Shown piece by piece: positions 27,405 through 37,017 of a DNA stretch of 64,000 bases. Position 1 is the stretch's first letter. Every line of letters starts with the position of its first letter. The DNA lies in NCBI GenBank assembly GCA_030538255.1, contig JAUNUI010000008.1:44942-108941 (forward strand), read 5' to 3'. The notes below the pieces were generated by a model that was given only the letters and a program-made list of their open reading frames with translations, did no database searches and had not been told where the DNA came from. This stretch comes from Pelistega sp. Lineage in GTDB: Bacteria; Pseudomonadota; Gammaproteobacteria; Burkholderiales; Burkholderiaceae_B. The translations under genes were made by a program, and so were the position numbers.

Positions 27405-28406
27405 GTGAAAAAAACCCTCACCCAATATTTAGTTGAACAACAACGTCAAAATAATCTGATTCCTTCTGAAGTACGCTTACTGATTGAAGTAATCGCTCGT
27501 GCTTGTAAGACCATTGGCCATCACGTTGGCAAGGGGGCACTGGGCGGTGTATTAGGCAGCCTAGGCAGTGAGAATGTACAAGGCGAAGTACAAAAGAAAT
27601 TGGACGTCATTTCGAATGAAATTCTCTTAGAGGCCAATGAATGGGGTGGTCAATTAGCGGCAATCGCCTCAGAAGAGATGGAAACCATCCACCGTATTCC
27701 TAACCCTTATCCAAAAGGCGAATACCTCTTATTGTTTGACCCACTGGATGGCTCTTCGAATATTGATGTGAATGTCTCGATTGGTACGATTTTCTCGATT
27801 CTTAAAGCGCCATCGGATATAACAGGTCGTGAAGCCACTGAACAAGACTTCCTACAACCAGGCGCAAAACAAGTCGCTGCGGGCTACGCTGTGTATGGCC
27901 CACAGACTATCTTAGTATTGACCGTGGGTAATGGGGTTGTGAGCTTCACCTTAGATCGTGAGCTAGGTTCGTGGGTACTCACACAAGAGAATATTCAAAT
28001 CCCAGCAGACACCAAAGAGTTCGCGATCAATATGTCGAATATGCGTCACTGGGATGAGCCGATTGTAAACTATGTACAAGACTGCTTAGCCGGTAGCACA
28101 GGCCCACGTGGCAAAGACTTCAATATGCGCTGGGTGGCCTCTATGGTCGCTGATGTACATCGCATCTTATCGCGTGGCGGTGTCTTCCTGTATCCATGGG
28201 ATAAGCGTGAACCGAATAAGCCAGGTAAATTACGCCTAATGTATGAAGCCAATCCAATGAGCATGATTGTTGAACAAGCTGGCGGTGCCGCAGTTGATAC
28301 GACTAATCGCATCTTGGATATCCAGCCAACTGAATTACATCAGCGCGTGAGTGTGATTCTTGGCTCGAAAAATGAAGTCGAGAAAGTGCAAAGCTATTTT
28401 AAATAA
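27405..28406 (+). CDS. fbp: Fructose-1,6-bisphosphatase class I
   Basis: A 333-residue cytosolic Mg-dependent phosphatase of gluconeogenesis. The signature [19 protein letters not shown] is present near residue 110-128, with IASEEME upstream and [17 protein letters not shown] near the end. The start is GTG at 27405 with AAGGATT ahead; an ATG overlapping at 27403 is out of frame. It is the only gluconeogenic gene in this window and is monocistronic. Confidence 0.95.
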   Translation: MKKTLTQYLVEQQRQNNLIPSEVRLLIEVIARACKTIGHHVGKGALGGVLGSLGSENVQGEVQKKLDVISNEILLEANEWGGQLAAIASEEMETIHRIPNPYPKGEYLLLFDPLDGSSNIDVNVSIGTIFSILKAPSDITGREATEQDFLQPGAKQVAAGYAVYGPQTILVLTVGNGVVSFTLDRELGSWVLTQENIQIPADTKEFAINMSNMRHWDEPIVNYVQDCLAGSTGPRGKDFNMRWVASMVADVHRILSRGGVFLYPWDKREPNKPGKLRLMYEANPMSMIVEQAGGAAVDTTNRILDIQPTELHQRVSVILGSKNEVEKVQSYFK

Positions 28407-28446
28407 TATTGTTCGCTCAGCCTTGTTTGACAAAGCAAGGGCTGAG

Positions 28447-28503
28447 GCTTGATGAAATAGCCGGACTTAGTTGAGCTTGATGAAATAGTAAAGACTTAGT
28501 TTA
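28447..28503. repeat. 28-bp direct repeat after fbp
   Basis: GCTTGATGAAATAG occurs at 28447 and 28475, each followed within about 15 bases by GACTTAGTT. Confidence 0.6.
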
Positions 28504-28644
28504 ATCAGCAAAATCCCCAAGAATTTACAAGCCAGAGGCTTAATTCTTGGGGATTATTTACAGACTCTCTTACGAGCCTGCATCAGACCCAACACGCTCA
28601 TTGAATCAACCTATTCGTGTTGGACTGCACAGTATCTCTAATAT

Positions 28645-29625
28645 CTATAGCGTTAAAATCGTTGCACCTGTTGTCTTACGCGACGCTAAGTCAATATGCG
28701 CTTGTGCCACATCTTGCATCGGCACACGCTGATCAATTTGAATTTTGATCTTACCTGCCAGTACTAAATCAAATAATTCCTTAGAAGCGGCTTGCATCTT
28801 CTCAATCGTATCCACATGTGTAGCAAGAACGGGACGGGTCACATACAAGGAACCCTTGCTCGCCAAGATACCCAAATTCACGCCAGTCACCGCACCAGAA
28901 GCATTACCATAGCTAACCATCAAACCACGCGGCTGTAAGCAGTCAAGTGAAGTTTCCCAGGTGTCCTTACCCACACCGTCGTATACCACGGGCACTTTCT
29001 TACCATCGGTTAATTCAAACACACGCTTTGCTACATCTTCATGCGAATAATTAATTGTTTCCCAAGCACCCATCTGTTTCGCTAAGGCGGCTTTCTCAGG
29101 ACTTGAAACCGTACCAATGAGCTTCACGCCAAGCGCCTTGGCCCATTGGCAAGCGATAAGACCGACACCACCAGCCGCCGCATGCAATAAGATCGTCTCG
29201 CCTTCTTGTAAGCGATAGCTTTGACGGAATAAGTATTGCACGGTGAGGCCCTTCAACATCATCGCCGCACCTTCTTCAAAACTAATGCCTTCAGGCAATT
29301 GCACCACTTGATGGGCGGGTACATTACGTACCTCTGCATAAGCGCCCAGTGGACTCTGACCATAAGCAACACGATCGCCAACACGTAGATGCGTGACCTC
29401 ACTGCCAACAGCACTGACAATACCCGCTCCTTCAAATCCTAAACCATGGGGTAGCGGTGCTGTATAAAGTCCTGTGCGGAAATACGTATCAATAAAATTC
29501 AAGCCTACCGCTTTTTGCTCAATTTGCACTTCGTTCGCCGCAGGTGCCGGCACATCAATCTCACGTAGCAGCATCTTCTCAGGGCCGCCATGCTCCTCAA
29601 TTAGAATCACTTTTGATTTTGTCAT
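28645..29625 (-). CDS. NADPH:quinone oxidoreductase (Qor-like, MDR superfamily)
   Basis: A 326-residue zinc-free medium-chain dehydrogenase. It has PHGLGFEGAGIVSAVGSEV, VGDRVAYG, AAAGGVGLIACQWAKALG (nucleotide-binding loop) and the C-terminal HIDLASRKTTGATIL, all typical of quinone oxidoreductase Qor. It reduces quinones with NADPH in the cytosol. The second ATG of an ATGATG pair (29625) is preferred because TGAGGT lies at better spacing. It is divergent from a MarR regulator, the common layout for a quinone- or electrophile-induced reductase. Confidence 0.88.
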   Translation of the reverse strand: MTKSKVILIEEHGGPEKMLLREIDVPAPAANEVQIEQKAVGLNFIDTYFRTGLYTAPLPHGLGFEGAGIVSAVGSEVTHLRVGDRVAYGQSPLGAYAEVRNVPAHQVVQLPEGISFEEGAAMMLKGLTVQYLFRQSYRLQEGETILLHAAAGGVGLIACQWAKALGVKLIGTVSSPEKAALAKQMGAWETINYSHEDVAKRVFELTDGKKVPVVYDGVGKDTWETSLDCLQPRGLMVSYGNASGAVTGVNLGILASKGSLYVTRPVLATHVDTIEKMQAASKELFDLVLAGKIKIQIDQRVPMQDVAQAHIDLASRKTTGATILTL

Positions 29626-29800
29626 CATTACCTCATATTGCAGTTTAAATTTGCTTCTCAACGACCTAGAAAATAGCTCAATCAGCACATAAGTCCTTAG
29701 GCTGTTCTCAGGTTTCCGTGTTCATAGTGTATCTGAATTGCTGCAGATATTAAGCGATTCCCCGCGTGGACTAGGCCTTTGTCGCAAATAACGCACGTTC

Positions 29801-29940
29801 TGCCTAGGCAATTATTTTTAAAAAACATAATCCTTATAGGGATTAGTGCTCCCTATAATTAAAAACTCACGTACAATATAGCTTTGACAGATATTGCCTA
29901 AGCAATATTATCGTAGGCCCTTAATTGCCTATATCAATTA
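29801..29940. promoter_or_regulatory. Operator-like inverted repeats between qor and marR
   Basis: Four symmetric elements are seen: TGCCTAGGCA (29801-29810), TTATAGGGA-N7-TCCCTATAA (29834-29858), ATATTGC-CTAA-GCAATAT (29891-29908) and AATTGCCTATATCAATT (29923-29939). Three share TTGCCTA or TGCCTA. They suit binding by the MarR dimer encoded next door. Confidence 0.55.
29884..29911 (+). promoter_or_regulatory. Promoter of the marR-type gene
   Basis: Consensus TTGACA (29884-29889) and TATTAT (29906-29911) with a 16-base spacer. The ATATTGC-N4-GCAATAT palindrome fills the spacer, a classic position for repression. Confidence 0.7.
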
Positions 29941-29971
29941 AATTAAACCCTTTTGCATTTTTCTTATATTT

Positions 29972-30499
29972 ATGAGCATTTACGACTACGAAAACAACCC
30001 CGTTATGCTTGAGCGTGGTATTGACAATATCGGCTATATGATCAAGCTGCTTAATGATAATTTAGGTAATCTAATTGATGAGCAGATGAAAGATTTTGAT
30101 CTTACTGCTGCCCAATGGTATCCCATCGTGACGATTGGACTCGGCCAAGGTGATACTCCCGCAGAATTGGCACGATTAATTGAAGTAGATACAGGGGCGA
30201 TGACCCGCATGCTTGACCGCCTTGAAGCGAAGAATTTCCTCTACCGTACACGTTGCGAGAAAGATCGCCGTGTAGTCAAATTGTGCCTGACTGAAAAAGG
30301 CCAAGCGGTAACGGATAAACTCTTTCCTGCTTGCTCCAACGCCCTGAACGCCATGCTTAAAGGCATTACCCAGGAGGAGTTTAAACTCTTTCAAGGGCTG
30401 CTTATTCGCATGCTGCTGAATATTCGCCCTGATCTCCTAGAAATGCTTCAAGCCAAGCGCGGCGAGAGGAAAGTTAATTCAGTGATCAATAATAAATAA
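29972..30499 (+). CDS. MarR-family transcriptional regulator
   Basis: A 175-residue winged-helix repressor. The DNA-binding region reads TPAELARLIEVDTGAMTRMLDRLEAKNFLYR, followed by the wing RCEKDRRVVKLCLTEKG (about residues 92-108), the standard MarR pattern. Such proteins usually respond to phenolics, quinones or oxidants. It is divergent from a Qor-like reductase, with palindromes in between. The ATG at 29972 has no clear ribosome site. Confidence 0.92.
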   Translation: MSIYDYENNPVMLERGIDNIGYMIKLLNDNLGNLIDEQMKDFDLTAAQWYPIVTIGLGQGDTPAELARLIEVDTGAMTRMLDRLEAKNFLYRTRCEKDRRVVKLCLTEKGQAVTDKLFPACSNALNAMLKGITQEEFKLFQGLLIRMLLNIRPDLLEMLQAKRGERKVNSVINNK

Positions 30500-30501
30500 T
30501 T

Positions 30502-30662
30502 AAACTAAGTTACACGGCGAAATCAAACTAAGCTGCATGCCCTTATTAAGCTAAGCGAGATGTCCACATCAAGCTAAGTCTCGAGTAAAAATCATGTTAA
30601 ACGGCCTGCCCTTATCAAGCTTAACGAGATGTCCATGTCAAGCTAAGCAAGCAGAGCTACCG
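30502..30662. repeat. Degenerate 23-bp tandem array after marR
   Basis: AARCTAAG-like starts fall at 30502, 30525, 30548 and 30571, then in phase at 30617 and 30640 (30594 is decayed). All are exactly 23 bases apart or a multiple. Units read AAACTAAGTTACACGGCGAA, AAACTAAGCTGCATGCCCTT and so on. Confidence 0.75.
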
Positions 30663-30665
30663 CAA

Positions 30666-30704
30666 CTGATATGACTGATCCTGATATGACTGATCCTGAT
30701 AATT
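30666..30704. repeat. Perfect 15-bp tandem repeat
   Basis: CTGATATGACTGATC occurs at 30666-30680 and 30681-30695, followed by a partial third copy CTGATAATT. Confidence 0.85.
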
Positions 30705-30734
30705 AACTCTGATTGCATTTCAATGCTAAGAAAA

Positions 30735-30771
30735 ACATAAGGCCATAAGCGTGACACTTATGGCCTTATGT
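30735..30771. terminator. Hairpin between marR and the HerA-like gene
   Basis: Perfect 15-base stem ACATAAGGCCATAAG (30735-30749) with CTTATGGCCTTATGT (30757-30771), loop CGTGACA. It can serve both convergent genes. Confidence 0.75.
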
Positions 30772-30867
30772 GTTTATCGGAATTCGCCTTAAATCCTCGT
30801 CCTTCAAGCGAGGAGGACGTCGACACTCAAGCAGATACTAATCCAACAAGACACATTCGCTGCGATG

Positions 30868-31006
30868 TTTACGTCCAATTAACAAAACGAATGCTCCACA
30901 TACTCATTGAGAAATTATTTACGCCCAATTAAAGAACCTAAAACACCACGAATTAATTGAGAAATTATTTGCGCCCAATTAATGAACCTAAAACACCACG
31001 AATTAA
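30868..31006. repeat. 50-bp tandem copies of the HerA-like gene 3' end
   Basis: Units at 30907-30956 and 30957-31006 differ at only two positions. A shorter, more diverged copy (TTTACGTCCAATTAACAAAACG) lies near 30868-30890. The right-hand unit contains the true stop codon (30965-30967) and last codons of the minus-strand gene. Confidence 0.85.
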
Positions 31007-32446
31007 TTGACGAGTAGTACTGCGAACTTGGTTCTTGACCATCTGTTGCAAGATACCGTCACGCTTACCACCACGTGGTCCAGTCGAGCCGATCATCATA
31101 TCTTTCACCGCGCCCCACACACCATCAGTCTGTGGTTGGGCAGCAGCAGCTTGCTCAGCATTCTTCTGTTCAGCACGGCGTTGTAGGACTTCGAATGCCG
31201 ACTCTCTATCCACTTGCCTATCGTACTTGCCCGTAAACATGGAGCTATTACGAATCGCTTGTCTCTCAGCCTCCGTGGCTGGACCAATACGACTACCTGG
31301 TGCCGCAATCCAAGCACGCTCAGTAATACTCGGGCTACCCTTAGCATCAAGGAAAGAGACTAATGCCTCACCGACCCCTAACTCAGTAATCGCATCGGAA
31401 GTTTTAAAATTAGGATTCGGGCGCATCGTATCAGCCGCTGTTTTCACTGCTTTCTGATCACGTGGTGTGAATGCACGCAAAGCATGTTGGACACGATTAC
31501 CTAATTGGCCTAGGATTTTTTCCGGTATATCCAGTGGATTCTGCGTCACGAAGAACACGCCAACGCCTTTTGAACGCACTAAGCGCACAATCTGTTCAAT
31601 CCGCTCGACTAAGACAGCCGGTGCACCATCAAATAATAAGTGGGCCTCATCAAAGAAGAAAACAAACTTAGGTTGATCAGGATCTCCCACCTCAGGCAAG
31701 CTCTCATACAACTCGGCTAATAACCATAAAAGGAAGACCGCATATAACTTAGGTGACTGCATTAATTTATCAGCCGCCAAGATATTGACAATGCCCTTAC
31801 CTTGGCTATTCGTACGGATGAGATCGAAAATATCCAACATCGGCTCACCGAAGAAGCGATCAGCGCCTTGACTCTCTAGGGCCAAAATCGCGCGTTGAAT
31901 CGCGCCTACTGTAGCTGGCGAGACATTACCGTAATTTTGACGTAACTCAGAGGCACGCTCAGACACGTTCTGCAGCATGGCACGTAAATCCTTAATATCC
32001 AGTAACAATTGACCTTCGTCGTCAGCCACCTTAAATACTAAGTGTAGAACCCCAGTCTGCGTATCATTCAAATCTAAAATACGTGCCAGAAGCAATGGCC
32101 CCATATCACTAATGGTGGCACGAATCGGATGACCTTGCTCTCCGAACACATCCCAGAATACGCTTGGACAGCCACCAAACTCAGGCTGTGGTAAGCCAAG
32201 CTTAGTTAAGCGCTCCTGCAATTTAGGATTATCCGTTGCCGCTTGTGAAATACCGCTTAAATCACCTTTAATATCCGATAAGAACACAGGTGTACCAATA
32301 TTCGAGAAGGCCTGCGCTAAGACTTGCAAGGTTACCGTCTTACCGGTACCTGTAGCACCCGTAATACAACCGTGGCGATTGGAGAGTTTAGGCAATATGC
32401 AGACATCATGATCGGGACTTTTGGCGATAAAAATTGGCTCAGCCAT
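30965..32446 (-). CDS. HerA/DUF853-family ATPase (YjgR-like)
   Basis: A 493-residue soluble P-loop ATPase. Walker A GATGTGKT is at residues 30-37, Walker [12 protein letters not shown] near 265, with arginine-bearing [12 protein letters not shown] near 330. The family (E. coli YjgR, DUF853) is related to the hexameric HerA/FtsK pumps, but its role is not known. An Ala/Gln-rich linker near 440-450 precedes a C-terminal basic helix. The ATG at 32446 is used ([15 protein letters not shown], with AGGAAAA ahead); the longer open frame to 32500 is unlikely. Confidence 0.88.
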   Translation of the reverse strand: MAEPIFIAKSPDHDVCILPKLSNRHGCITGATGTGKTVTLQVLAQAFSNIGTPVFLSDIKGDLSGISQAATDNPKLQERLTKLGLPQPEFGGCPSVFWDVFGEQGHPIRATISDMGPLLLARILDLNDTQTGVLHLVFKVADDEGQLLLDIKDLRAMLQNVSERASELRQNYGNVSPATVGAIQRAILALESQGADRFFGEPMLDIFDLIRTNSQGKGIVNILAADKLMQSPKLYAVFLLWLLAELYESLPEVGDPDQPKFVFFFDEAHLLFDGAPAVLVERIEQIVRLVRSKGVGVFFVTQNPLDIPEKILGQLGNRVQHALRAFTPRDQKAVKTAADTMRPNPNFKTSDAITELGVGEALVSFLDAKGSPSITERAWIAAPGSRIGPATEAERQAIRNSSMFTGKYDRQVDRESAFEVLQRRAEQKNAEQAAAAQPQTDGVWGAVKDMMIGSTGPRGGKRDGILQQMVKNQVRSTTRQLIRGVLGSLIGRK

Positions 32447-32599
32447 GTGGTATTTTCCTATGTGATTCAAGCGGTCAATATGAGTCTTTCTAGGACTCAT
32501 TGCGAGTTCTAGTCAATATTCTATAAAAGATTTCTGAAGACTTGGTAAAATTAAGGCTTTCCTCACTTTTATTAATAGTCTTACAAGAAGAGATAGATA

Positions 32600-33334
32600 A
32601 TGGCAGGTCACAGTAAATGGGCTAATATTCAGCACCGCAAAGGTCGTCAAGACGCAAAACGCGGTAAAATTTGGACAAAAATCATTCGTGAAATCCAAGT
32701 CGCAGCACGCGCTGGAGGTCCTGACCCTAATGCCAACCCCGCTCTACGTCTAGCATGGGATAAAGCAACTGCTTCGAACATGCCCAAAGACAATATCCTA
32801 CGCGCAGTACAACGTGGTGCTGGTGCAGCGGACGGCGAAAACTACGAATCAATTCGCTACGAGGGTTACGGCCCAAGCGGTGCCGCCGTGATTGTGGATT
32901 GTATGACCGATAACCGCACCCGCACGGTTTCTGATGTACGTCATGCCTTGAGTAAACATGGTGGCAACTTAGGCCAAGATGGTTCTGTCGCCTTTATGTT
33001 TAAGCACTGCGGTCAATTTATTTTTGCCCCAGGCAGTAACGAAGATAAAATCATGGAAATCGCACTCGAGGCAGGTGCTGAAGATATTCTCACCGATGAA
33101 GATGGCATGATTGAAGTCATCAGCGATCCAACTGATTATGCTCAAGTGCGTGATGCGCTTGAAGCCGCAGGATTACAACCTGAAGTGCAGGCCATCATTA
33201 TGAAACCCTTGAACGAAACGGTTCTTGAGGGTGATGATGCGATCAAAATGCAGAAAATCTTAGATATGCTAGAAGGCTTGGATGATGTTCAAGAAGTCCA
33301 CACCACAGCGGTCTTTGATGAATCTGAACAGTAA
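32600..33334 (+). CDS. yebC: YebC/PmpR family regulator (TACO1 family)
   Basis: A 244-residue cytosolic protein beginning [18 protein letters not shown], the invariant opening of the family, with [19 protein letters not shown] near residue 95 and the acidic C-terminal lobe. Family members act as transcription regulators or help ribosomes through difficult sequences such as polyproline. The ATG at 32600 follows AAGAGATAGATA. It is followed 15 bases later by purD; the pair is conserved in Burkholderiales. Confidence 0.95.
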   Translation: MAGHSKWANIQHRKGRQDAKRGKIWTKIIREIQVAARAGGPDPNANPALRLAWDKATASNMPKDNILRAVQRGAGAADGENYESIRYEGYGPSGAAVIVDCMTDNRTRTVSDVRHALSKHGGNLGQDGSVAFMFKHCGQFIFAPGSNEDKIMEIALEAGAEDILTDEDGMIEVISDPTDYAQVRDALEAAGLQPEVQAIIMKPLNETVLEGDDAIKMQKILDMLEGLDDVQEVHTTAVFDESEQ

Positions 33335-33349
33335 ATAAGGTTTATGCTC

Positions 33350-34639
33350 ATGAAAGTATTAGTAATTGGTGGTGGTGGCCGTGAACATGCAATTGCTTGG
33401 CGCGTCGCCCAATCACCACGTGTAGAACATGTCTTCGTCGCGCCTGGCAACGGTGGCACTGCCATCGACCCACGCCTACAGAACGTGGCCTTATCGAGCA
33501 ATGAAGAACTTTTACAGTTTGCGCTTGATGAGGGTATTGCTTTGACCGTTGTTGGTCCTGAAGCACCGCTTGCCGCAGGTGTTGTAGACGCCTTCCGCGC
33601 TAAAGGTTTAAAGATTTTCGGTCCAACGCAAGCAGCAGCGCAATTAGAGAGCTCTAAAGATTACGCCAAAGCCTTTATGGTGCGTCATCAGATTCCTACT
33701 GCCGCTTATGCCACCTTCACCGATGCTGAGCAAGCACATGCCTATATTGAACAACAAGGTGCTCCTATCGTGGTTAAGGCTGATGGCCTAGCCGCTGGCA
33801 AGGGCGTTGTGGTCGCCGAAACTCTCGAACAAGCGCATCAAGCCATTGATGATATGATTGGCGGCGCCAAGCTGGGTGCCGCAGGTGCTCGCGTCGTTAT
33901 TGAAGGCTTTTTACAAGGTGAAGAAGCTAGCTTTATTGTCATGGTCGACGGTAAGAACGTCTTGCCCTTAGCGAGCAGTCAAGACCATAAACGCCAACTC
34001 GATAATGACCAAGGACCGAATACTGGCGGTATGGGTGCTTATTCACCCGCGCCAATTGTGACGGATGCATTACATCAACGCATTATGCAAGAAGTCATCT
34101 ATCCCACCGTGCAAGGTATGGCAGCTGATGGTATCGAATACACCGGTTTCTTATATGCTGGCCTGATGATTGATGATGGTGATGATGCCACCCGCCCTAT
34201 CAAGGTGCTTGAATTCAACTGCCGCATGGGTGACCCAGAAACCCAACCTATTATGATGCGTATCCGTAGCGATTATGTTGATGTCTTAGAGCAAGCTATT
34301 GATGGTCAACTTGACCAAGCGCAAATTGATTGGGATCCTCGCACCACATTAGGTGTTGTGATGGCCTCAGAGAATTACCCTGAATCACCACGTACAGGCG
34401 ACGAAATCACAGGAATACCAGCCAGTACCGCCGATTGCGTCACTTTCCATGCGGGCACCACACTTAAGGATAGTAAATTACTTACTAGCGGTGGCCGCGT
34501 ATTATGCGTTACTGCCATTGGTGATACCGTAGAAATTGCACGTGACAATGCCTATCAGGCTGTTAAGCAAATTCAATTCCGTGGTCAACAATATCGCACA
34601 GATATTGCTTGGCGCGCTTTGAAAGCACAGGACGCCTAG
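33350..34639 (+). CDS. purD: Phosphoribosylamine-glycine ligase PurD
   Basis: A 429-residue ATP-grasp enzyme that joins glycine to phosphoribosylamine in purine synthesis. It begins MKVLVIGGGGREHAIAW and has VKADGLAAGKGVVVA, the Mg/ATP loop and LEFNCRMGDPETQ. Of two in-frame ATGs (33344, 33350) the second has AAGG at correct spacing and matches the family start. Its TAG stop overlaps the GTG start of nadD (TAGTG), implying coupling. Confidence 0.95.
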   Translation: MKVLVIGGGGREHAIAWRVAQSPRVEHVFVAPGNGGTAIDPRLQNVALSSNEELLQFALDEGIALTVVGPEAPLAAGVVDAFRAKGLKIFGPTQAAAQLESSKDYAKAFMVRHQIPTAAYATFTDAEQAHAYIEQQGAPIVVKADGLAAGKGVVVAETLEQAHQAIDDMIGGAKLGAAGARVVIEGFLQGEEASFIVMVDGKNVLPLASSQDHKRQLDNDQGPNTGGMGAYSPAPIVTDALHQRIMQEVIYPTVQGMAADGIEYTGFLYAGLMIDDGDDATRPIKVLEFNCRMGDPETQPIMMRIRSDYVDVLEQAIDGQLDQAQIDWDPRTTLGVVMASENYPESPRTGDEITGIPASTADCVTFHAGTTLKDSKLLTSGGRVLCVTAIGDTVEIARDNAYQAVKQIQFRGQQYRTDIAWRALKAQDA

Positions 34640-35265
34640 TGAGCGAGTGTAAGTTAAGCGCTGGCGCAAGAAAGATTGGGCTTTTTGGGGGGAGCTTTAA
34701 TCCCATCCATAATGCCCACTTGCGCCTAGCCTTAAGTGCTTGGCAATTCTTAGACTTAGCCCAAGTACAATTATTACCTGCAGGTCAACCTTGGCAGAAA
34801 AAACCTCTCCAAGTCAGCGCTGAGAATCGCTTAGCCATGTTGCGTCTGGCCATACAAGACATGCCTCAGCTACGGATTAATACGATGGAAATTGAGCGCG
34901 ATGGGCCTACTTACACCATCGATACCTTAAAAAGCCTGCCACCAGACGCTAACTATTACTGGTTAATGGGTAGCGATCAATTAAATAATTTCTGTACCTG
35001 GAATGCTTGGCAAGAAATTCTGGATTACGTCCAATTAGTCGTGGTTCAACGCCCTGGCTATCAAGCTCAAGTGCCACCTGAATTAGAAGACGAGTTAAGA
35101 CACAAGAACGACCACTTAATTATGATGCCATTCGATGAGTTAGATATTTCATCGAGTGAAATCCGACAAAAACTCTCTTATAAGCAAGATGTGAGCACTC
35201 TAGTTCCTGCAGCAGTGCTAGACTATATCAAAGCGAGGGGCTTATACCAAAGCCACGAATCTTAA
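34639..35265 (+). CDS. nadD: Nicotinate-nucleotide adenylyltransferase NadD
   Basis: A 208-residue cytosolic nucleotidyltransferase making NaAD for NAD synthesis. The dinucleotide-binding motif GLFGGSFNPIHNAHLRLA is near residues 14-31, with the late motif ISSSEIRQKL near 178. The start is the GTG at 34639, overlapping the purD stop, with CAGGACG ahead. In Bordetella-type genomes hemF often lies between purD and nadD; it is absent here. Confidence 0.93.
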   Translation: MSECKLSAGARKIGLFGGSFNPIHNAHLRLALSAWQFLDLAQVQLLPAGQPWQKKPLQVSAENRLAMLRLAIQDMPQLRINTMEIERDGPTYTIDTLKSLPPDANYYWLMGSDQLNNFCTWNAWQEILDYVQLVVVQRPGYQAQVPPELEDELRHKNDHLIMMPFDELDISSSEIRQKLSYKQDVSTLVPAAVLDYIKARGLYQSHES

Positions 35266-35403
35266 GGAACAAGATTTTGCAGCAAATAGCAAGGAAGACT
35301 AAAATGGTAAGAACCTGCTAGAAGATTAAGACAGCTCATACGATACTAGTCATCCGCTGCTTGAAACAGACAAACTCATTAATACTGACTACATTAAACA
35401 ACT

Positions 35404-35814
35404 ATGAATATACAAAAACTGCAGAGACTTGTGATTGATGCTTTAGAAGATGTGAAAGCACAAGACATTAAAGTCTTTAACACCACACACTTAACCGGTT
35501 TATTTGACCGTGTGATTATTGCCAGCGGTCAATCGAATCGCCAAACTCGCTCACTCGCACGTAGCGTGATTGATGCGGTACGCGCACATGGTATTGAGAT
35601 TGTGGCCCTTGAGGGCGAAGACAGTGGTGAATGGGTACTCTTGGATATCGGTGATATTGTGATTCACTGTATGCAACCAGCTATTCGTACCTACTACAAT
35701 CTTGAAGCGATCTGGGGCGATAAACCTGTCCGTGTTAAACTCTTGCCCCAATCGACACAAGTACCCATGAGTGCACAGACTTACGATCCACACGACATCA
35801 GTGACGACGAGTGA
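35404..35814 (+). CDS. rsfS: Ribosome silencing factor RsfS
   Basis: A 136-residue protein that binds L14 and blocks subunit joining in starved cells. The core pattern is present: [50 protein letters not shown] and the YYNLEAIW end. The tail after residue 112 ([13 protein letters not shown]...) is an extension of low conservation. It overlaps rlmH by four bases (GTGA) and belongs to the yebC-maf block. Confidence 0.94.
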   Translation: MNIQKLQRLVIDALEDVKAQDIKVFNTTHLTGLFDRVIIASGQSNRQTRSLARSVIDAVRAHGIEIVALEGEDSGEWVLLDIGDIVIHCMQPAIRTYYNLEAIWGDKPVRVKLLPQSTQVPMSAQTYDPHDISDDE

Positions 35815-36281
35815 AACTAATTATTATTGCCGTTGGTTTACGCATGCCTGACTGGGTCGAGACGGCCTGGCAGGATTATGCTAAACGTATGCCAGCTGAT
35901 TGTGCGATTGAACTTAAAGAAGTTAAACCAGAACCTCGCACCAGTGGTAAGACACCTGCTCAGATGATGCAGGCTGAAGCTAAGCGAATTGAAGCCGCCA
36001 TCCCAGCCAATGCACTGACTATTGTCTTAGATGAGCGTGGCAAGGACATCACGACCATGCAATTAGCCAAGACGATGCAGACCTGGCGTGATAGTGGTCA
36101 AGATGTAGCCATTCTGATTGGTGGGCCTGATGGTTTAGATGCAGAGCTCAAAAATCGCTATCCAAATAAGTTACGCTTGTCTTCCTTAACCCTGCCCCAC
36201 CCTATGGTTCGCGTACTGCTTGCTGAGCAACTATATCGTGCGTGGGCGATTACAGTGAGTCACCCTTATCATCGTGCTTAA
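35811..36281 (+). CDS. rlmH: 23S rRNA pseudouridine1915 N3-methyltransferase RlmH
   Basis: A 156-residue SPOUT methyltransferase acting on helix 69 of 23S rRNA. It begins [15 protein letters not shown], with [21 protein letters not shown] and [19 protein letters not shown] and ends YHRA. The start is GTG at 35811, overlapping the rsfS stop. The stop codon lies inside the first unit of a 23-bp tandem array. Confidence 0.95.
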   Translation: MKLIIIAVGLRMPDWVETAWQDYAKRMPADCAIELKEVKPEPRTSGKTPAQMMQAEAKRIEAAIPANALTIVLDERGKDITTMQLAKTMQTWRDSGQDVAILIGGPDGLDAELKNRYPNKLRLSSLTLPHPMVRVLLAEQLYRAWAITVSHPYHRA

Positions 36282-36368
36282 GTAAACTCACTGGTCGCAC
36301 TTAAGTAAACTCAATAACTCCACTTAAGTAAACTCAATAATTGCACTTAAATAAACCCCAACACCATT
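36277..36368. repeat. 23-bp tandem array starting at the rlmH stop codon
   Basis: CTTAAGTAAACTCA starts at 36277, 36300 and 36323, with CTTAAATAAACCCC at 36346, an exact 23-base period. The rlmH TAA (36279-36281) lies in the first unit, so the gene's last bases seeded the array. Confidence 0.85.
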
Positions 36369-36382
36369 AAGATCTCTTCATT

Positions 36383-37006
36383 ATGAACGCATCTTCTCCC
36401 TCCACCGCGCTGCCTAATTTTCCATTAATTTATCTCGCCTCAGCCAGTCCTCGTCGCCATGAGTTACTAAAGCAAATTAATGTAGAGCATGAGATTTTAC
36501 GACTACCCGAAGTCGATGGGGAAGATGAACCGCGCTTGGACAATGAGCCTGCAGCTGATTATGTCAAGCGAACAGCACTGGAAAAAGCCCAACGTGCAAT
36601 GCAATACATCACCGAACAAGAACTCTTAAAGCGCCCTATTCTCAGTGCTGACACCGCGGTCATATACGAAAATCTAGTACTTGGTAAACCACAAGATGAG
36701 ATCGATGTGGCACAAACACTCTCATTACTTTCAGGTAAACAACACGAAGTGCATACGGCTATTGTCTTAGCCCATCATGGCGAGTTTTACCAGGATGTAT
36801 GCATCAGTAAAGTTTATATGCGCAATATTACCGCACGAGAAATCGCTATGTATGTGGCTAGCGGTCAAGCTCAAGGCAAGGCAGGCGCTTATGCTATTCA
36901 AGGCTTGGCATCAATTTTTATTGAGAAGATTGAAGGCAGTTATAGCGGAATTATGGGCTTGCCGCTATTTGAAACCTGGCGGCTGTTGCAGCAACTTCTG
37001 AAGTAA
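36383..37006 (+). CDS. maf: Maf family nucleotide pyrophosphatase (YhdE type)
   Basis: A 207-residue house-cleaning pyrophosphatase. It has LASASPRRHELLKQ near residue 18, an active-site Asp in LSADTAVIY near 91, and GAYAIQG plus SYSGIMGLPLFE near the end, which suggest the dTTP/UTP-specific YhdE group. The ATG at 36383 follows AAGATCTCTTC with a weak ribosome site. It closes the yebC-to-maf block; in related genomes rng (RNase G) often follows but is not present here. Confidence 0.93.
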   Translation: MNASSPSTALPNFPLIYLASASPRRHELLKQINVEHEILRLPEVDGEDEPRLDNEPAADYVKRTALEKAQRAMQYITEQELLKRPILSADTAVIYENLVLGKPQDEIDVAQTLSLLSGKQHEVHTAIVLAHHGEFYQDVCISKVYMRNITAREIAMYVASGQAQGKAGAYAIQGLASIFIEKIEGSYSGIMGLPLFETWRLLQQLLK

Positions 37007-37017
37007 ATGTAGACTGG

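Noticed and set aside
28547-28732. 61-codon plus-strand ORF between fbp and qor
   Set aside because: Partly antisense to the qor 3' end, with no ribosome site or motif.
36277-36368. CRISPR array
   Set aside because: Units are contiguous with no unique spacers, too short, and no cas gene is near. The same applies to the other tandem arrays.
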